The notes: generated from the sequence alone by a model not told the origin. Shown: positions 51,114-61,102, counted from the stretch's first letter. The stretch: DNA of 64,000 nucleotides from Micromonospora peucetia (GCF_900091625.1 NZ_FMIC01000002.1:1426001-1490000); one strand, 5' to 3'. A program made the numbers and translations.

Positions 51114-51373
51114 TTGTCGTTCCTCCGGGCGGCGAACCGGGCGACGCTGACGGAGCCCACGAACCCGAGGATGGCGAGAACGACCAGCACGGGCAGCGCG
51201 GTGGCGTCGCGGCTGTAGGCGACCTCGGTGGCGATGGCGGCGACGACGACGGCGAGCAGGACGTCGACGGCGACGGCACGGTCGAGGATGGACGGTCCAC
51301 GGATGATGCGGACGAGGGTCAGTCCGACGGCCACGGCGAGCAGCGCGGCGACGGTCACGGCGACGACGGTCAT
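51110..51373 (-). CDS. mnhF: Mrp antiporter subunit F
   Basis: This 87-residue protein has three membrane helices and the RIIRGPSILDRAVAVDVL motif of MnhF/MrpF. ATG 51373 overlaps the subunit E stop. Small subunits E, F and G are all needed for a working Mrp complex. Confidence 0.9.
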   Translation of the reverse strand: MTVVAVTVAALLAVAVGLTLVRIIRGPSILDRAVAVDVLLAVVVAAIATEVAYSRDATALPVLVVLAILGFVGSVSVARFAARRNDK

Positions 51374-52005
51374 CTGGGTGCCCCTTCCGGGTGGGCCGGC
51401 TCCGGCGGGCCGGCGGGGTCGGGTTGCGTCACGCGGCGCAGTTCGTCGGGCGAGCCGATGGCGGCGACGATCCGCGCTTCGAGGTCGAGTACGCCCTGCC
51501 GGAACCGCTCCACCTCGGCGCGGTCGCGGATGCCGATGACGTGCACGTAGAGGGTGCCGGTCGCCCGGTCAGCCTCGATGATGAGGCTGCCGGGCACCAG
51601 GGAGAGCGCCTCGGCGGTGAGCGTGAGGTTGAGGTCGGTGTTGACCCGCAGCGGCACGGCGATGATCGCGCTGAGCGGGGGGTGCCCGAACCGCACCGCC
51701 AGCCGGGCGATCTGGACGGAGGCGACCACGAGGTCTCGCAGGAAGCGCACCCAGAACCGGGCGAGCGGCACGGGGCGGATCCGACCGGCGAAGGTCACCG
51801 GCGGCAGCGGGAACACCGCCAGCAGCACGACGGAGAGCACCAGCCCGCTGATCAGGTTGGCCCAGGTGAAGGTGCCCCAGAGCAGCACCCAGACGCTGGT
51901 CAGCCCGATCACGGCGATGATCCGGTTGCGACGGCGCGCCTTTCGGGTCAGCGGCGGGTTCGTCGGTCCGGCGGGGTGCGCCGGGGTCGTCGGTCCGGCG
52001 GTCAC
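51370..52005 (-). CDS. mnhE: Mrp antiporter subunit E
   Basis: This 211-residue protein has two N-terminal membrane helices (VLLWGTFTWANLISGLVLSV) and the MnhE text RFLRDLVVASVQIARL, LSLVPGSLIIEADRATGTLY. GTG 52005 overlaps the subunit D stop (GTGA). N- and C-terminal hydrophilic extensions are longer than in Bacillus. Confidence 0.9.
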   Translation of the reverse strand: MTAGPTTPAHPAGPTNPPLTRKARRRNRIIAVIGLTSVWVLLWGTFTWANLISGLVLSVVLLAVFPLPPVTFAGRIRPVPLARFWVRFLRDLVVASVQIARLAVRFGHPPLSAIIAVPLRVNTDLNLTLTAEALSLVPGSLIIEADRATGTLYVHVIGIRDRAEVERFRQGVLDLEARIVAAIGSPDELRRVTQPDPAGPPEPAHPEGAPR

Positions 52006-53579
52006 GGGGCACCGTCCGGGAACACGGCCTCGACGTACGGGGTCCGGCGCAGCAGGTCGTCGGCGGCGTCGGTGCTGATGTCGAAGAGCGGCCCGGCCAC
52101 CACCGTCAGCGCCAGGCCGAGCACCACCAGGGCGGCGGTCGACCCGATCATCAGCCGGGGCAGCACGGCGCCCGACGCCTCGGGGTCCGGTTCCCGGTGT
52201 GGCTGCTCGGCACCGTCGGTGCGGGCGGCCCGGACGGTGTCGCCGGCGTCGGGCATGTCCGGGTGCGGGGCACGCCAGAAGGCCAGGTTCCACACCCGGG
52301 CGATGGCGTAGAGGGTGAGCAGGCTGGTGAGCAGCCCGCCGGCGACGAGCGTCCAGGCGAGCGGGCCGCCGTCGTCCACACCGGCCTGGACGAGGCCGAG
52401 CTTGCCGAGGAAGCCGGAGAACGGTGGGATGCCGGCGAGGTTGAGCGCCGGCAGGAAGAACAGCACGGCCAGCAGCGGCGAGAGTCTGGCCAGCCCACCG
52501 AGCCGGTCCAGGGCGGTGCTCCCGCCACGTCGTTCGACGAGGCCGGCGGCGAGGAACAGGGTCGTCTGGATGGTGATGTGGTGCACCACGTAGAAGATCG
52601 CCGCGGACAGCCCGAGGGAGGTGCTCAGGCCGACGCCGAAGAGCATGTAGCCGATGTGGCTGATGAGGGTGAACGACAGCAGCCGTTTGACGTCGGACTG
52701 GGCGACCGCGCCGAGGATGCCCACCACCATGGTCAGCGCCGCCACCACCAGCAGCAGGTCGGCGGTGCGCCCGCCGGGGAACAGCAGCGTCTCGGTGCGG
52801 ATGATCGCGTACACGCCGACCTTGGTGAGCAGGCCGGCGAAGACCGCGGTGACCGGGGCCGGGGCGGTCGGATAGCTGTCCGGCAGCCAGGCCGACAGCG
52901 GGAACACGGCCGCCTTGATGCCGAAGGCGAGCAGCAGCATGCCCTGGAGGACCAGCCGCAGGTCGTCCGGCAGCGCGTCGAGCCGGTCGACGAGCTGGGC
53001 CAGGTTGAGCGTGCCGGTCGCCGCGTAGACCAGGCCGATCGCGACCAGGAAGATCAGCGACGACAGCAGGCTGACCACGACGTACGTGGTGCCGGCCCGG
53101 ATCCGGGTCTCGGTGCTGCCCAGGGTCAGCAGCACGTAGCTGGCCACCAGCAGGATCTCGAAACCGACGTAGAGGTTGAACAGGTCGCCGGAGAGGAACG
53201 CGTTGCACACGCCCGCGGTCAGCACGAGGTAGGTCGGGTGGTAGACCGACAGCGGGGTCTCCTCGTTGCCGTCGGCCGTGCCCTGCCCGATCGAGTAGAC
53301 CAGCACGCAGAGGGTGACGGCGGCGGATACGACGAGCATCAGCGCCGCGAGCTGGTCGGCGACCAGGACGATGCCCAGTGGCGCGACCCAGCCGCCGACC
53401 TCGACGACCAGCGGCCCGTCGACGGAGGAGAAGAGCAGCAGCATGGCCGCCACGGCGACGGTGGCGGTGAGGACGGTGAGGCTGACCCAGCGCTGGGCAC
53501 GGGGTCGGGCGACGAGCAGCAGCGTCAGGGCCGCGCCGAGCAGCGGCATCACCACCGGCAGGGGTACGAGCCAGGTCAT
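52002..53579 (-). CDS. mnhD: Mrp antiporter subunit D
   Basis: This 525-residue protein has about fourteen membrane helices and is related to Nuo proton-pumping subunits: LGSTETRIRAGTTYVVVSLL, LLLAFGIKAAVFPLSAWLPD with the key Lys, and ILGAVAQSDVKRLLSFTLIS. ATG 53579 overlaps the subunit C stop. Confidence 0.93.
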   Translation of the reverse strand: MTWLVPLPVVMPLLGAALTLLLVARPRAQRWVSLTVLTATVAVAAMLLLFSSVDGPLVVEVGGWVAPLGIVLVADQLAALMLVVSAAVTLCVLVYSIGQGTADGNEETPLSVYHPTYLVLTAGVCNAFLSGDLFNLYVGFEILLVASYVLLTLGSTETRIRAGTTYVVVSLLSSLIFLVAIGLVYAATGTLNLAQLVDRLDALPDDLRLVLQGMLLLAFGIKAAVFPLSAWLPDSYPTAPAPVTAVFAGLLTKVGVYAIIRTETLLFPGGRTADLLLVVAALTMVVGILGAVAQSDVKRLLSFTLISHIGYMLFGVGLSTSLGLSAAIFYVVHHITIQTTLFLAAGLVERRGGSTALDRLGGLARLSPLLAVLFFLPALNLAGIPPFSGFLGKLGLVQAGVDDGGPLAWTLVAGGLLTSLLTLYAIARVWNLAFWRAPHPDMPDAGDTVRAARTDGAEQPHREPDPEASGAVLPRLMIGSTAALVVLGLALTVVAGPLFDISTDAADDLLRRTPYVEAVFPDGAP

Positions 53580-54055
53580 CGGCCCCTCCCCGCGTCCCCG
53601 GCCGGGCTCGCCGCCCGGTCGTCCGCGGGCCCGGTGACCGGGCCACCGTCACCGCTGTCGTTGTCATTGTCGTTGTCGGCGGTGCCCGGGCCCTCGTCCC
53701 GGTCGGCCAGCTCCATGATGCGGCGGTCCTCGACGTCGTCCTGCACCTCGTCGTGCCCGTTGAGGTGCCAGCTGCGGTACGCCAGGGCGAGCAGGAACGC
53801 GGTCATGCCGAGGGTGATGACGATCGCGGTCAGCACCATGGCCTGGGGCAGCGGGTCGCTCATGTCCCCCTCGGCGGTGGTGCCGACGATCGGCGGGCCG
53901 CCCGCCCGGCCGCCGGTGAGCAGCAGGAGGTTGGCGCCGTTGCCGAGCAGGATCACGCCCATCAGCACCCGGGTGAGGCTGCGTTCCAGCAGCAGCGTCA
54001 CCCCGGCGGCGAAGAGCACGCCGACCACGAGGACGTAGGTCAGGTTCGGGTTCAC
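53576..54055 (-). CDS. mnhC: Mrp antiporter subunit C
   Basis: This 159-residue NuoK-like protein has three helices (NPNLTYVLVVGVLFAAGVTL; VLMGVILLGNGANLLLL; MVLTAIVITLGMTAFLLALA). The C-terminal 50 residues are an unusual hydrophilic tail with an NDNDNDSGDGG run. GTG 54055 overlaps the subunit A stop. Confidence 0.9.
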   Translation of the reverse strand: MNPNLTYVLVVGVLFAAGVTLLLERSLTRVLMGVILLGNGANLLLLTGGRAGGPPIVGTTAEGDMSDPLPQAMVLTAIVITLGMTAFLLALAYRSWHLNGHDEVQDDVEDRRIMELADRDEGPGTADNDNDNDSGDGGPVTGPADDRAASPAGDAGRGR

Positions 54056-56919
54056 ACCAGCTCCTTCGTCCGGTCGTCGGGCTGTTCGGTCTCGTCCTGG
54101 TCCGTCTCGTCCTGGTCGTTCTCCTGCTGGTCGGTCTCCTGCTGGCGGTCCATCTCCGCGCCGAGGCTGCGCAGGATGTCCAGGATCAGGCCGACCACGA
54201 TGAGGTAGACGCCGACGTCGAAGAAGGTCGACGTGACGAAGTGGAGGTGACCGAGGACCGGCACGTGGAAGTCCAGCAGGGCGCTCTGTAGGAACTCCCC
54301 GCCCAGCAGCATCGCGGCGACGCCCGTGCCGACCGCGACGAACAGTCCGGCGCCGAGCAGCTTGCCGGCGTCGACCGGGGCGGCCCCGTTGAGTTCGGTA
54401 CGCCCGCCCGCCAGGTAGCGCACGGCCAGCGCGAGCCCGGCGACCAGTCCGGCGGCGAAGCCGCCGCCGGGGGCGTTGTGCCCGGAGAAGAGCAGGTAGA
54501 TCGAGAAGAGCACGATGGCGTGGAACAGCAGCCGGGTGACGACCTGGAGGATGACCGACTGCTGGCGGGTGGTGGCGCCGGTGGTGAGCCAGCGCGGCCG
54601 CGCCGACGCGGTGCGGCCGGCGCCGGGGATGCCCCGGCGCAGGCCGAGGTCCCGGGTCCGGCGGAAGATGAGGCTGGCCACGCCCGTGGCGGCCACCACC
54701 AGGACGGCGATCTCGCCCATCGTGTCCCAGGCCCGGATGTCCACCAGGGTCACGTTGACGATGTTCTTGCCGCCGCCGTAGGAGACGGCCTGGTCGGGGA
54801 AGTCGACGGAGATCGGGGTGGCCACCCGGGCACCCGCCGCGACGTACGCCATGCCGGCCGTGACCACGCCCACGGCGACGCCGAGCGCGACGCGACCGCG
54901 CCGGCTGGACCGGATGGGCCGCTCGGAGAACTTGGCCGGCAGGTGTCGCAACACCAGCACGAACATGACGATCGTGACGGTCTCCACCAGGAACTGGGTC
55001 AGGGCCAGGTCCGGAGCTCCGTGCAGGATGAACAGCAGCGCGGTGCCGTAGCCGGCGACGCCGACGAGGATCATCGCGGTCAGTCGGCGCCGGGCGCGGG
55101 CGGCGGCCACGGCGGCCACGATCACCACCGCGGCGGCGACGGCCTGCAACGGGGTGTCCCACAGTTGGAACCGCTGTGGCCAGGGGAACCCGGCCAGCAG
55201 CGCCCCACCCGGCAAGGTAATCAGCACCAGCAGGATGACCCCGAGATAGAACGGGAGGGATCCGCGCTGGGTGGCGCCGGTCAGCTCCACCGCCAGCCGG
55301 TCCACCCCGCCGATGAGCCGGTCGTAGACGGCCGCCCCGTCGAAGGGCAGGCGGGCCGCCGGGCCCAGCCGCCCCCGGTGGCGCAGGAGGAACAGCCCGA
55401 CGCCGGCGGCGACCGCCAGCGCCGACAGGCCCAGCGCCGGGGTCGGCCCGTGCCACAGCGCGAGGTGGTAGCCGGGCTCGGCGGTCGGGTACAGGTCCGC
55501 GTACGGGGCGAGGAACCTGTCGACGACGGGCGCGAAGAGCCCCACCGCCAGGCCGGCGGCGGCGAGCACGACGGCCGGCGCGAGAAAGAGCCAGCCGACC
55601 GGCCGGGCCTGGGTGGCGGGCACGTCGCCTTTGGTGGCGAACGCGCCCCATACGAAGCGCAGCGTGTACGCCACGGTCAGCGCCGAGCCGAGCACCACGC
55701 CGGCGAGCACCGCCAGGTCGGCGGCGCCGCCGTGCAGGAACGCCTCGACCGCCGCCTCCTTGGCGACGAATCCGGCCAGCGGCGGCAGGCCGGCCATCGA
55801 GGCCGCCGCGAGGCATGCCACCACCGCGAGGGCCGGTGCCCGGCGACCGAGGCCGCTGAGTTCGCGCAGGTCACGGGTGCCGGCGGCGTGGTCGACGACC
55901 CCGACGACGAGGAACAGGGTGGACTTGAACAGCGCGTGGGCCAGCACCATCGCCACGCCGGCCAGGGCGGTGTCGCGGGTGCCGGCGCCGAGGACCACCA
56001 TCAGCAGGCCGAGCTGGCTGACGGTGCCGTAGGCCAGCAGCAGCTTCAGGTCGACCTGCCGCAGCGCCGCCCACCCGCCGAGGAACATGGTGATCAGCCC
56101 GCCGGCGAGCAGCACCGGCCGCCACGGCGTGACCCCGGCCACGGCCGGCCCCATCAGGGCGACGAGGAACACACCGGCTTTGACCATCGCCGCGGCGTGC
56201 AGGTAGGCGCTGACCGGGGTGGGCGCGGCCATCGCGCCGGGCAGCCAGAAGCTGAACGGGAAGATCGCCGACTTGCTCAGGGCGCCGAGCAGGATCAGCA
56301 CCAGGGCCACGGCCAGGTAGCTGCCGCCGGGCAGGTCGGCGGCGATCTCCGACCAGCGGTAGGTGCCGGCGTGCTGGCCGAGCATGACGAACCCGGCGAG
56401 CATCGCCAGGCCGCCCAGGGTGGTCACCAGCAGCGCCTGCATCGCGGCCCGCCGGCTGGCCCGCCGGGTCGGGTCGCTGCCGATCAGCAGGTAGGAGAGG
56501 ACGGTCGTCAGCTCCCAGAACACGTACAGCAGCAGCAGGTCGTCGGAGACCACCAGGCCGAGCATCGCCCCGGCGAAAGCGACGAAGACCGCCGCGAAGC
56601 GGCCCAGGCCCGGGTCGTCGGAGCGGAAGTAGCGGGCGCTGTAGGCGAGCACCAGCGCCCCGACCCCGCCGACGAGCACCACCATCAGCCACGCCAGGGT
56701 GCCCATCCGCAGGGCGACCTCCAGGCCGAGCTGGGGAACCCAGGTGACCGTCTCGACGACCGGGGTGCCGGAGCGGACCGTCCCGGCCCGGGTCAGCGCC
56801 CAGCCCAGGGTCGCGGCGGGGGCGAGGGCGACCAGGTAGAGGGCGCGCCGCCCCCAGATACGTATCAGTCCCGGGGCGATCACGGCTGCGAGCGCATGGA
56901 TCGCCACCAGAACCAGCAC
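54052..56919 (-). CDS. mnhA: Mrp antiporter fused subunits A and B
   Basis: This 955-residue protein combines the NuoL-like MrpA (about 1-780; DDLLLLYVFWELTTVLSYLL, LGALSKSAIFPFSFWLPGAM, DLKLLLAYGTVSQLGLLMVV) with an MrpB domain (about 790-925; LLFHAIVLFSIYLLFSGHNA). The A-B fusion is common in actinobacteria. The acidic Gln/Asp/Glu-rich tail ends at the subunit C start. It is the first structural gene of the operon, 121 bp after the TrkA-C gene. Confidence 0.93.
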   Translation of the reverse strand: MLVLVAIHALAAVIAPGLIRIWGRRALYLVALAPAATLGWALTRAGTVRSGTPVVETVTWVPQLGLEVALRMGTLAWLMVVLVGGVGALVLAYSARYFRSDDPGLGRFAAVFVAFAGAMLGLVVSDDLLLLYVFWELTTVLSYLLIGSDPTRRASRRAAMQALLVTTLGGLAMLAGFVMLGQHAGTYRWSEIAADLPGGSYLAVALVLILLGALSKSAIFPFSFWLPGAMAAPTPVSAYLHAAAMVKAGVFLVALMGPAVAGVTPWRPVLLAGGLITMFLGGWAALRQVDLKLLLAYGTVSQLGLLMVVLGAGTRDTALAGVAMVLAHALFKSTLFLVVGVVDHAAGTRDLRELSGLGRRAPALAVVACLAAASMAGLPPLAGFVAKEAAVEAFLHGGAADLAVLAGVVLGSALTVAYTLRFVWGAFATKGDVPATQARPVGWLFLAPAVVLAAAGLAVGLFAPVVDRFLAPYADLYPTAEPGYHLALWHGPTPALGLSALAVAAGVGLFLLRHRGRLGPAARLPFDGAAVYDRLIGGVDRLAVELTGATQRGSLPFYLGVILLVLITLPGGALLAGFPWPQRFQLWDTPLQAVAAAVVIVAAVAAARARRRLTAMILVGVAGYGTALLFILHGAPDLALTQFLVETVTIVMFVLVLRHLPAKFSERPIRSSRRGRVALGVAVGVVTAGMAYVAAGARVATPISVDFPDQAVSYGGGKNIVNVTLVDIRAWDTMGEIAVLVVAATGVASLIFRRTRDLGLRRGIPGAGRTASARPRWLTTGATTRQQSVILQVVTRLLFHAIVLFSIYLLFSGHNAPGGGFAAGLVAGLALAVRYLAGGRTELNGAAPVDAGKLLGAGLFVAVGTGVAAMLLGGEFLQSALLDFHVPVLGHLHFVTSTFFDVGVYLIVVGLILDILRSLGAEMDRQQETDQQENDQDETDQDETEQPDDRTKELV

Positions 56920-57040
56920 ATACCCTCCCCAGAGCTCGACAGCCGGTTAGTCAAGCCTAACCGGTAAGGAGCGAATCCGCCTACTGCCGATACCGGTCCA
57001 GCAGCGCACCCGCGCCTGTGGATGGTGCGACTACCGGTCG

Positions 57041-57520
57041 TCAGCCCCCCGCGAGGAGATCCGCGGCGGCCGACGTCGCGGCCTCGGTGCCCGCGACCAC
57101 GACCTCGTCACCGGCGTGCAGGACGAACCCGTCGCCGGGGGTCGGCACCACCGTGCCGTCACGGACGACCGCGAGCAGCGCCAGTGCCTGCCCGGCCAGG
57201 CCGGTGCCGGCGAAGGGCCGCCCACCGGCCGGCGAGTCGAAGCTGACCGGTATCCGCACCACGGAGACCCCGGGCAGCCGCCGCTCCAGCTCGGCGACGT
57301 GGTCCACCGTCACCGCCTCGTCCAGCACGGCGGCGACCGCCTGCGCCTCACCTTTCGCCAGCACCAGGGTGTGCAGTGCCGTGTCCAGGTCCTGCGGGTG
57401 GTAGACGACAAGGTCACGCTGGCCGTTGACGTGCGAGATGACGGCGGCCTGCTGACCCCTGGCGGTCGTGAAGCGCTGGCAGACACCGATCCCGGCCATC
57501 ACCGTACGTTCGAACCGCAT
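57041..57520 (-). CDS. TrkA-C-type regulatory subunit of a cation antiporter
   Basis: This 159-residue protein has an N-terminal domain (FERTVMAGIGVCQRFTTARG) and a C-terminal RCK/TrkA-C domain (GLAGQALALLAVVRDGTVV; LHAGDEVVVAGTEAA). Such proteins gate KefB/KhtU-type cation:proton antiporters in response to ligand. ATG 57520 follows GGGAGG. It lies upstream of the Mrp operon on the same strand, suggesting a regulatory partner. Confidence 0.85.
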   Translation of the reverse strand: MRFERTVMAGIGVCQRFTTARGQQAAVISHVNGQRDLVVYHPQDLDTALHTLVLAKGEAQAVAAVLDEAVTVDHVAELERRLPGVSVVRIPVSFDSPAGGRPFAGTGLAGQALALLAVVRDGTVVPTPGDGFVLHAGDEVVVAGTEAATSAAADLLAGG

Positions 57521-57667
57521 GGCCGACCTCCCGTCGCTCGCGTACCTTCTGCCTATCATGATCAGGAGGCGATCGCCCACCTTCCGGCTACTCTTGGCGG
57601 CCTGGTGAGCAGGGCGGACGGCATGCTCCGAAGCGCGCCGGATCGCGCCGGTGATCGAAGATGACAG

Positions 57668-58651
57668 ATGGGTGGGGCGATGCGGATCGGGGCGCTGGTG
57701 TCGACCCGGGCGGCCCTCGCCGGGGCGACGGGCAACGCCCTCGTGATGGGCGTGGCCGAAGTGAGCACCCCGCTCGGCTGGGTGCTCCTTCCCGGGCTCC
57801 TCGGCGTGTCCACCCGCCCCCGGGTGGCCGCGCTGGTCTCCGCCTGGGCGGCCGTCCTGCTGGCGGCGTCCGTGGTCGTTCCCGTCGTACCCGGGCACCG
57901 CGCCGATCCGTGGGCGCTCGGCGCCTCCGTGGCCAGCCTGGCCGCCGTACCGCTGCTGGCCTGGACCCGGCGACGTCGTGTGGAGCGCGCGGTAGCCCGC
58001 GTGCCCGCACCGCGCGACGTCGCCGTGTTCACCATGCCCGCCGGCACGGGACGCGCCGCACTGGCCGTCTGCCGCACCCCGGGGGAGGTCGCCGCGGCGG
58101 TACCGCTCCGGCGGGGCGGCCTGCGCGTCCTCGTCGGTGTGGCGCACGGCGCCACCCTGGCCCGACCCGAGCACACCCGGGCACTGGAGGCGGCCTTCCG
58201 CACCGAGGCCCTGCGCGGCGGACGATCGCTGCCACGGATCGCCGACACCCTCGACCACGTCGTGCGGGACATCTCCCCCGGCGGCTACCTCGCCGCCACC
58301 CTGGTGGAGGTCGCCGGGGACGGGCGCGTCGTGCTGCTGCGCCGCGGCGGCCCGGACGTCGCCGTGCACGCCGGGGACGGGACACGTCCCGGGGATCTGC
58401 CCGACGCGGGCCCGATCGGCCTGGCCGAAGTGGCGACGAGCGTCACCGAGGCGCCGGCGGACGCCCTGCGGCTGGCGGTCACCCCGGCCGCCGACCGGCC
58501 CGGCCACGCCGCCGGGTCACACCGGTGGACCGACGAGGCGCTACGGTCCACGCTTCCCGCGGACGCCGTGGTCGCGCTGACCCGACTCCCCGGCAGCGGT
58601 CGCCGGATCGGCCCGGCGCTGGTGATCGACCTGCCGCCCGAGCGACCCTGA
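57668..58651 (+). CDS. Membrane protein with PP2C/SpoIIE-like domain
   Basis: This 327-residue protein has about four N-terminal membrane helices (VLLPGLLGVSTR, VAALVSAWAAVLLAASVVV and others) and a cytoplasmic domain of about 200 residues that resembles a degenerate PP2C/SpoIIE phosphatase (GYLAATLVEVAGDGRVVLLR). The metal-binding Asp residues of the family are not clearly present. It may be a pseudophosphatase or sensor. It is divergent from the TrkA-C gene. Confidence 0.55.
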   Translation: MGGAMRIGALVSTRAALAGATGNALVMGVAEVSTPLGWVLLPGLLGVSTRPRVAALVSAWAAVLLAASVVVPVVPGHRADPWALGASVASLAAVPLLAWTRRRRVERAVARVPAPRDVAVFTMPAGTGRAALAVCRTPGEVAAAVPLRRGGLRVLVGVAHGATLARPEHTRALEAAFRTEALRGGRSLPRIADTLDHVVRDISPGGYLAATLVEVAGDGRVVLLRRGGPDVAVHAGDGTRPGDLPDAGPIGLAEVATSVTEAPADALRLAVTPAADRPGHAAGSHRWTDEALRSTLPADAVVALTRLPGSGRRIGPALVIDLPPERP

Positions 58652-58670
58652 CCGCCGGCCCCGCTCCGCT

Positions 58671-58738
58671 CGGCGACCGGCGGGTCAGCGCTGCCCGGCG
58701 ACCGGCGGGTCAGCGTCGTCCGGCGGGTCAGCGCTGCC
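58671..58738 (+). repeat. 25-bp tandem repeat, two full and one partial copy
   Basis: The unit starting CGGCGACCGGCGGGTCAGCG occurs at 58671-58695 and 58696-58720 and a shortened 18-bp copy at 58721-58738. The last copy contains the stop of the amidohydrolase gene. The first copy can also pair with CTGACCGCCGG at the 3' end of the PP2C-like gene and may act as a terminator. Confidence 0.7.
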
Positions 58739-60335
58739 AGCGCACCACCCCGCCGACCACGGTCAGCGCCACCGTGAGGTCGCGCAGGTCCGCCGGCTCG
58801 ACCCGGTACGGGTCGGCGGGCAGCGCGATGAAGTCCGCGAGCATCCCGGGGGTCAGCCGCCCCTTCAGGTGCTCCTCGTAGGAGGCGTACGCGCCCGCCT
58901 CGGTGAAGCAACGCAGCGCCGTGTCGACATCGACCCGTTCGTGCGGGTCCACGCCGCCGGGCGGGGTGCCGTCGGCCTGCTGCCGGGTCACCGCCGCGTG
59001 GATGCCGAAGAACGGATCCGGGTCCTCCACCGGGGCGTCCGAGCCGAACGCCACCGTCGCGCCGGCGTCCAGCAGGCTGCGCCAGGCGTACGAGGCGAGG
59101 TCCCGGCCGGCGAGCATCCTGCTGGTCAGGGGAATGTCGCTGGTGCAGTGGGTGGGCTGCATCGAGGCGGTCACGCCCAGCCGGGCGAGCAGCGGCACGT
59201 CCGCCGGCCGCAGGTGCTGGGTGTGTTCGATCCGGTGCCGCAGCCGCCGTACGGCTCCCGCGACGGTCGGGTTGGTGCGCGCCGACTCCTGCCACCGGGC
59301 GTACGCCCGCAGCACCATCTGGTTGGCCGCGTCACCGATGGCGTGCGCCGCGACGGCGATGCCGGCCCCGGCTGCCTTCGCCACCAGCCGCTCGAACTCC
59401 TCCACCGGGGTGACCGCGATGCCATGGTTGCCCGGCTCGCCGTCGTACGGTTCGGTCATCAGGCAGGTGTGCGAGCCGAGCGCCCCGTCGGTGAAGATCT
59501 TGACCGGGCCGGTGCTCAGCCAGCGGTCCCCGTCGCCGGTCGCCCAGCCCCGGTCGATCGCCTCGTCCAGCGCGGTCGACGGGATCGACTTGTGCACCCG
59601 CAGCGGCAGCTCGCCCCGGGCGTACAGGGTCTCGTAGGCGGCCCGGCAGTCCTGCCCGTCCAGGTCGTGGATGCTGGTGAGGCCGACGGAGAGCAGCCGG
59701 GGCAGGTGGGTGCGCAACAGCGCGACCAGGTCACCGGTGAGCGAGGTGCGCATCAGGTCGTAGGCCGCGTCCCCCGCCGACTCCCGCAGGATGCCGGTCG
59801 GCTCGCCGCGTTCGTCACGGACGATCTGCCCGCCGGCCGGGTCGGGGGTGCCGGCGTCGATGCCGAGCCGGCGGAGGGCGGCACTGTTGACCCAGGTGGT
59901 GTGCCCGTCGATGCTGGGCAGCACGGCGGGCCGGTCCGGGCAGACCCGGTCCAGGTCGGCCCGGGTCGGCTGCACCGGCCGGTCCCACTTGTGGCTGTCC
60001 CAGCGCCCGCCGAAGAGCCAGGCGTCGGACGGCAGGGTGGCGGCGTGCCGCCCGATCCGCGTCAACGCCTCGTCGAGGCTGGTCGTGCCACGCAGGTCCA
60101 CCTGTTCCAGACCGCGTACGTAGAGCGCCGAGTGGAGGTGGCTGTCGACCAGCCCGGGCAGCACGGTCATCCCGTCGAGGTCGACCCGGCGTGCCTCGAC
60201 GCCGGCGCGGTCCCGGCATTCGGCGAGGCTCCCGACGGCGACGATCCGCTCGCCGCGGACCAGCATCGCCTCGGCGTGTGGACGGGCGGGGTCGAGGGTG
60301 TGGATCTGGGCGTTCTCGAAAACCGTGGCGGTCAT
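58728..60335 (-). CDS. Amidohydrolase (YtcJ-like)
   Basis: This 535-residue protein belongs to the amidohydrolase_3/YtcJ group: metal-binding HxH in GLVDSHLHS near residue 66, the FTDGALGSHTC block, HAIGDAANQ, HRIEHTQHL and FGSDAPVEDPDPF with the catalytic Asp. Substrates are often aryl or N-acyl derivatives. There is no signal peptide. It stands alone, divergent from the ECF sigma gene 200 bp away. Confidence 0.9.
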   Translation of the reverse strand: MTATVFENAQIHTLDPARPHAEAMLVRGERIVAVGSLAECRDRAGVEARRVDLDGMTVLPGLVDSHLHSALYVRGLEQVDLRGTTSLDEALTRIGRHAATLPSDAWLFGGRWDSHKWDRPVQPTRADLDRVCPDRPAVLPSIDGHTTWVNSAALRRLGIDAGTPDPAGGQIVRDERGEPTGILRESAGDAAYDLMRTSLTGDLVALLRTHLPRLLSVGLTSIHDLDGQDCRAAYETLYARGELPLRVHKSIPSTALDEAIDRGWATGDGDRWLSTGPVKIFTDGALGSHTCLMTEPYDGEPGNHGIAVTPVEEFERLVAKAAGAGIAVAAHAIGDAANQMVLRAYARWQESARTNPTVAGAVRRLRHRIEHTQHLRPADVPLLARLGVTASMQPTHCTSDIPLTSRMLAGRDLASYAWRSLLDAGATVAFGSDAPVEDPDPFFGIHAAVTRQQADGTPPGGVDPHERVDVDTALRCFTEAGAYASYEEHLKGRLTPGMLADFIALPADPYRVEPADLRDLTVALTVVGGVVRWQR

Positions 60336-60535
60336 GGGCTGCCTGCTTCGACGGTCGGGTGGGGGCCAACCATGCTAGACAGCTCCCGGCGACGGGCACA
60401 GTGACCCCCGGAGATGGGTGCCGGCAGTGGGTCCCCGCTGGAATCGGTTGCGGTACGCTACCGACCAGTCACTACTACAACCTGTCGTGATTGTCGGCGG
60501 GCTCCCCCTCCGGCAGCCCGACGCGGAGGTGCCGG

Positions 60536-61102
60536 ATGGCTGACGACGTGGAGCTCGCCGCGTGGGCGCTGGCCGCCGGCCGGGGCGATCGGACCGCCGC
60601 CGCCTCGCTCGTCCGGGCGACCCAGCAGCAGGTCCGGCGCTTCCTCGCCGCGTTGATCTCGCCCCGCGAGGCGGACGACCTGACACAGGAGACCTTCCTT
60701 CGGGCGATGCGGTCGCTGCCGTCGTACGCCGGACGCTCCTCGACCCGGACGTGGCTGCTCGCCATCGCCCGCCGGGTCGCGGCGGACCACGTCCGCACCG
60801 TGACGTCACGGCCACGGATGGTCCCGATGCCGGACCGGTACGACGCCCCCGACCCGGGGCACAGCGGCTTCGACCGGCAGATCGTGCTCGAACACCTCAT
60901 CGCGGCATTGCCCACGGACCGGCGGGCGGCGTTCGTCGCCACCCAGGTTCTCGGCCTGTCCTACGCCGAGACCGCGCAGGTGTGCGGCTGCCCGGTGGGC
61001 ACCATCCGTTCCCGGGTGGCCCGGGCCCGGGAGGATCTCGTCGCCGCCGTGCACAACTGGCCCGAGTTGGACGCGCACCGGGGCGGCAAGGCCACCGGCT
61101 GA
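60536..61102 (+). CDS. ECF sigma factor
   Basis: This 188-residue ECF sigma factor has region 2 (LISPREADDLTQETFLRAMR) and region 4 (IAALPTDRRAAFVATQVLGL then YAETAQVCGCPVGTIRSR). ATG 60536 follows GGAGG at 6 nt. The zinc-finger anti-sigma gene is 87 bp downstream and copper-handling genes follow, so it may respond to copper or envelope stress. Confidence 0.92.
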   Translation: MADDVELAAWALAAGRGDRTAAASLVRATQQQVRRFLAALISPREADDLTQETFLRAMRSLPSYAGRSSTRTWLLAIARRVAADHVRTVTSRPRMVPMPDRYDAPDPGHSGFDRQIVLEHLIAALPTDRRAAFVATQVLGLSYAETAQVCGCPVGTIRSRVARAREDLVAAVHNWPELDAHRGGKATG

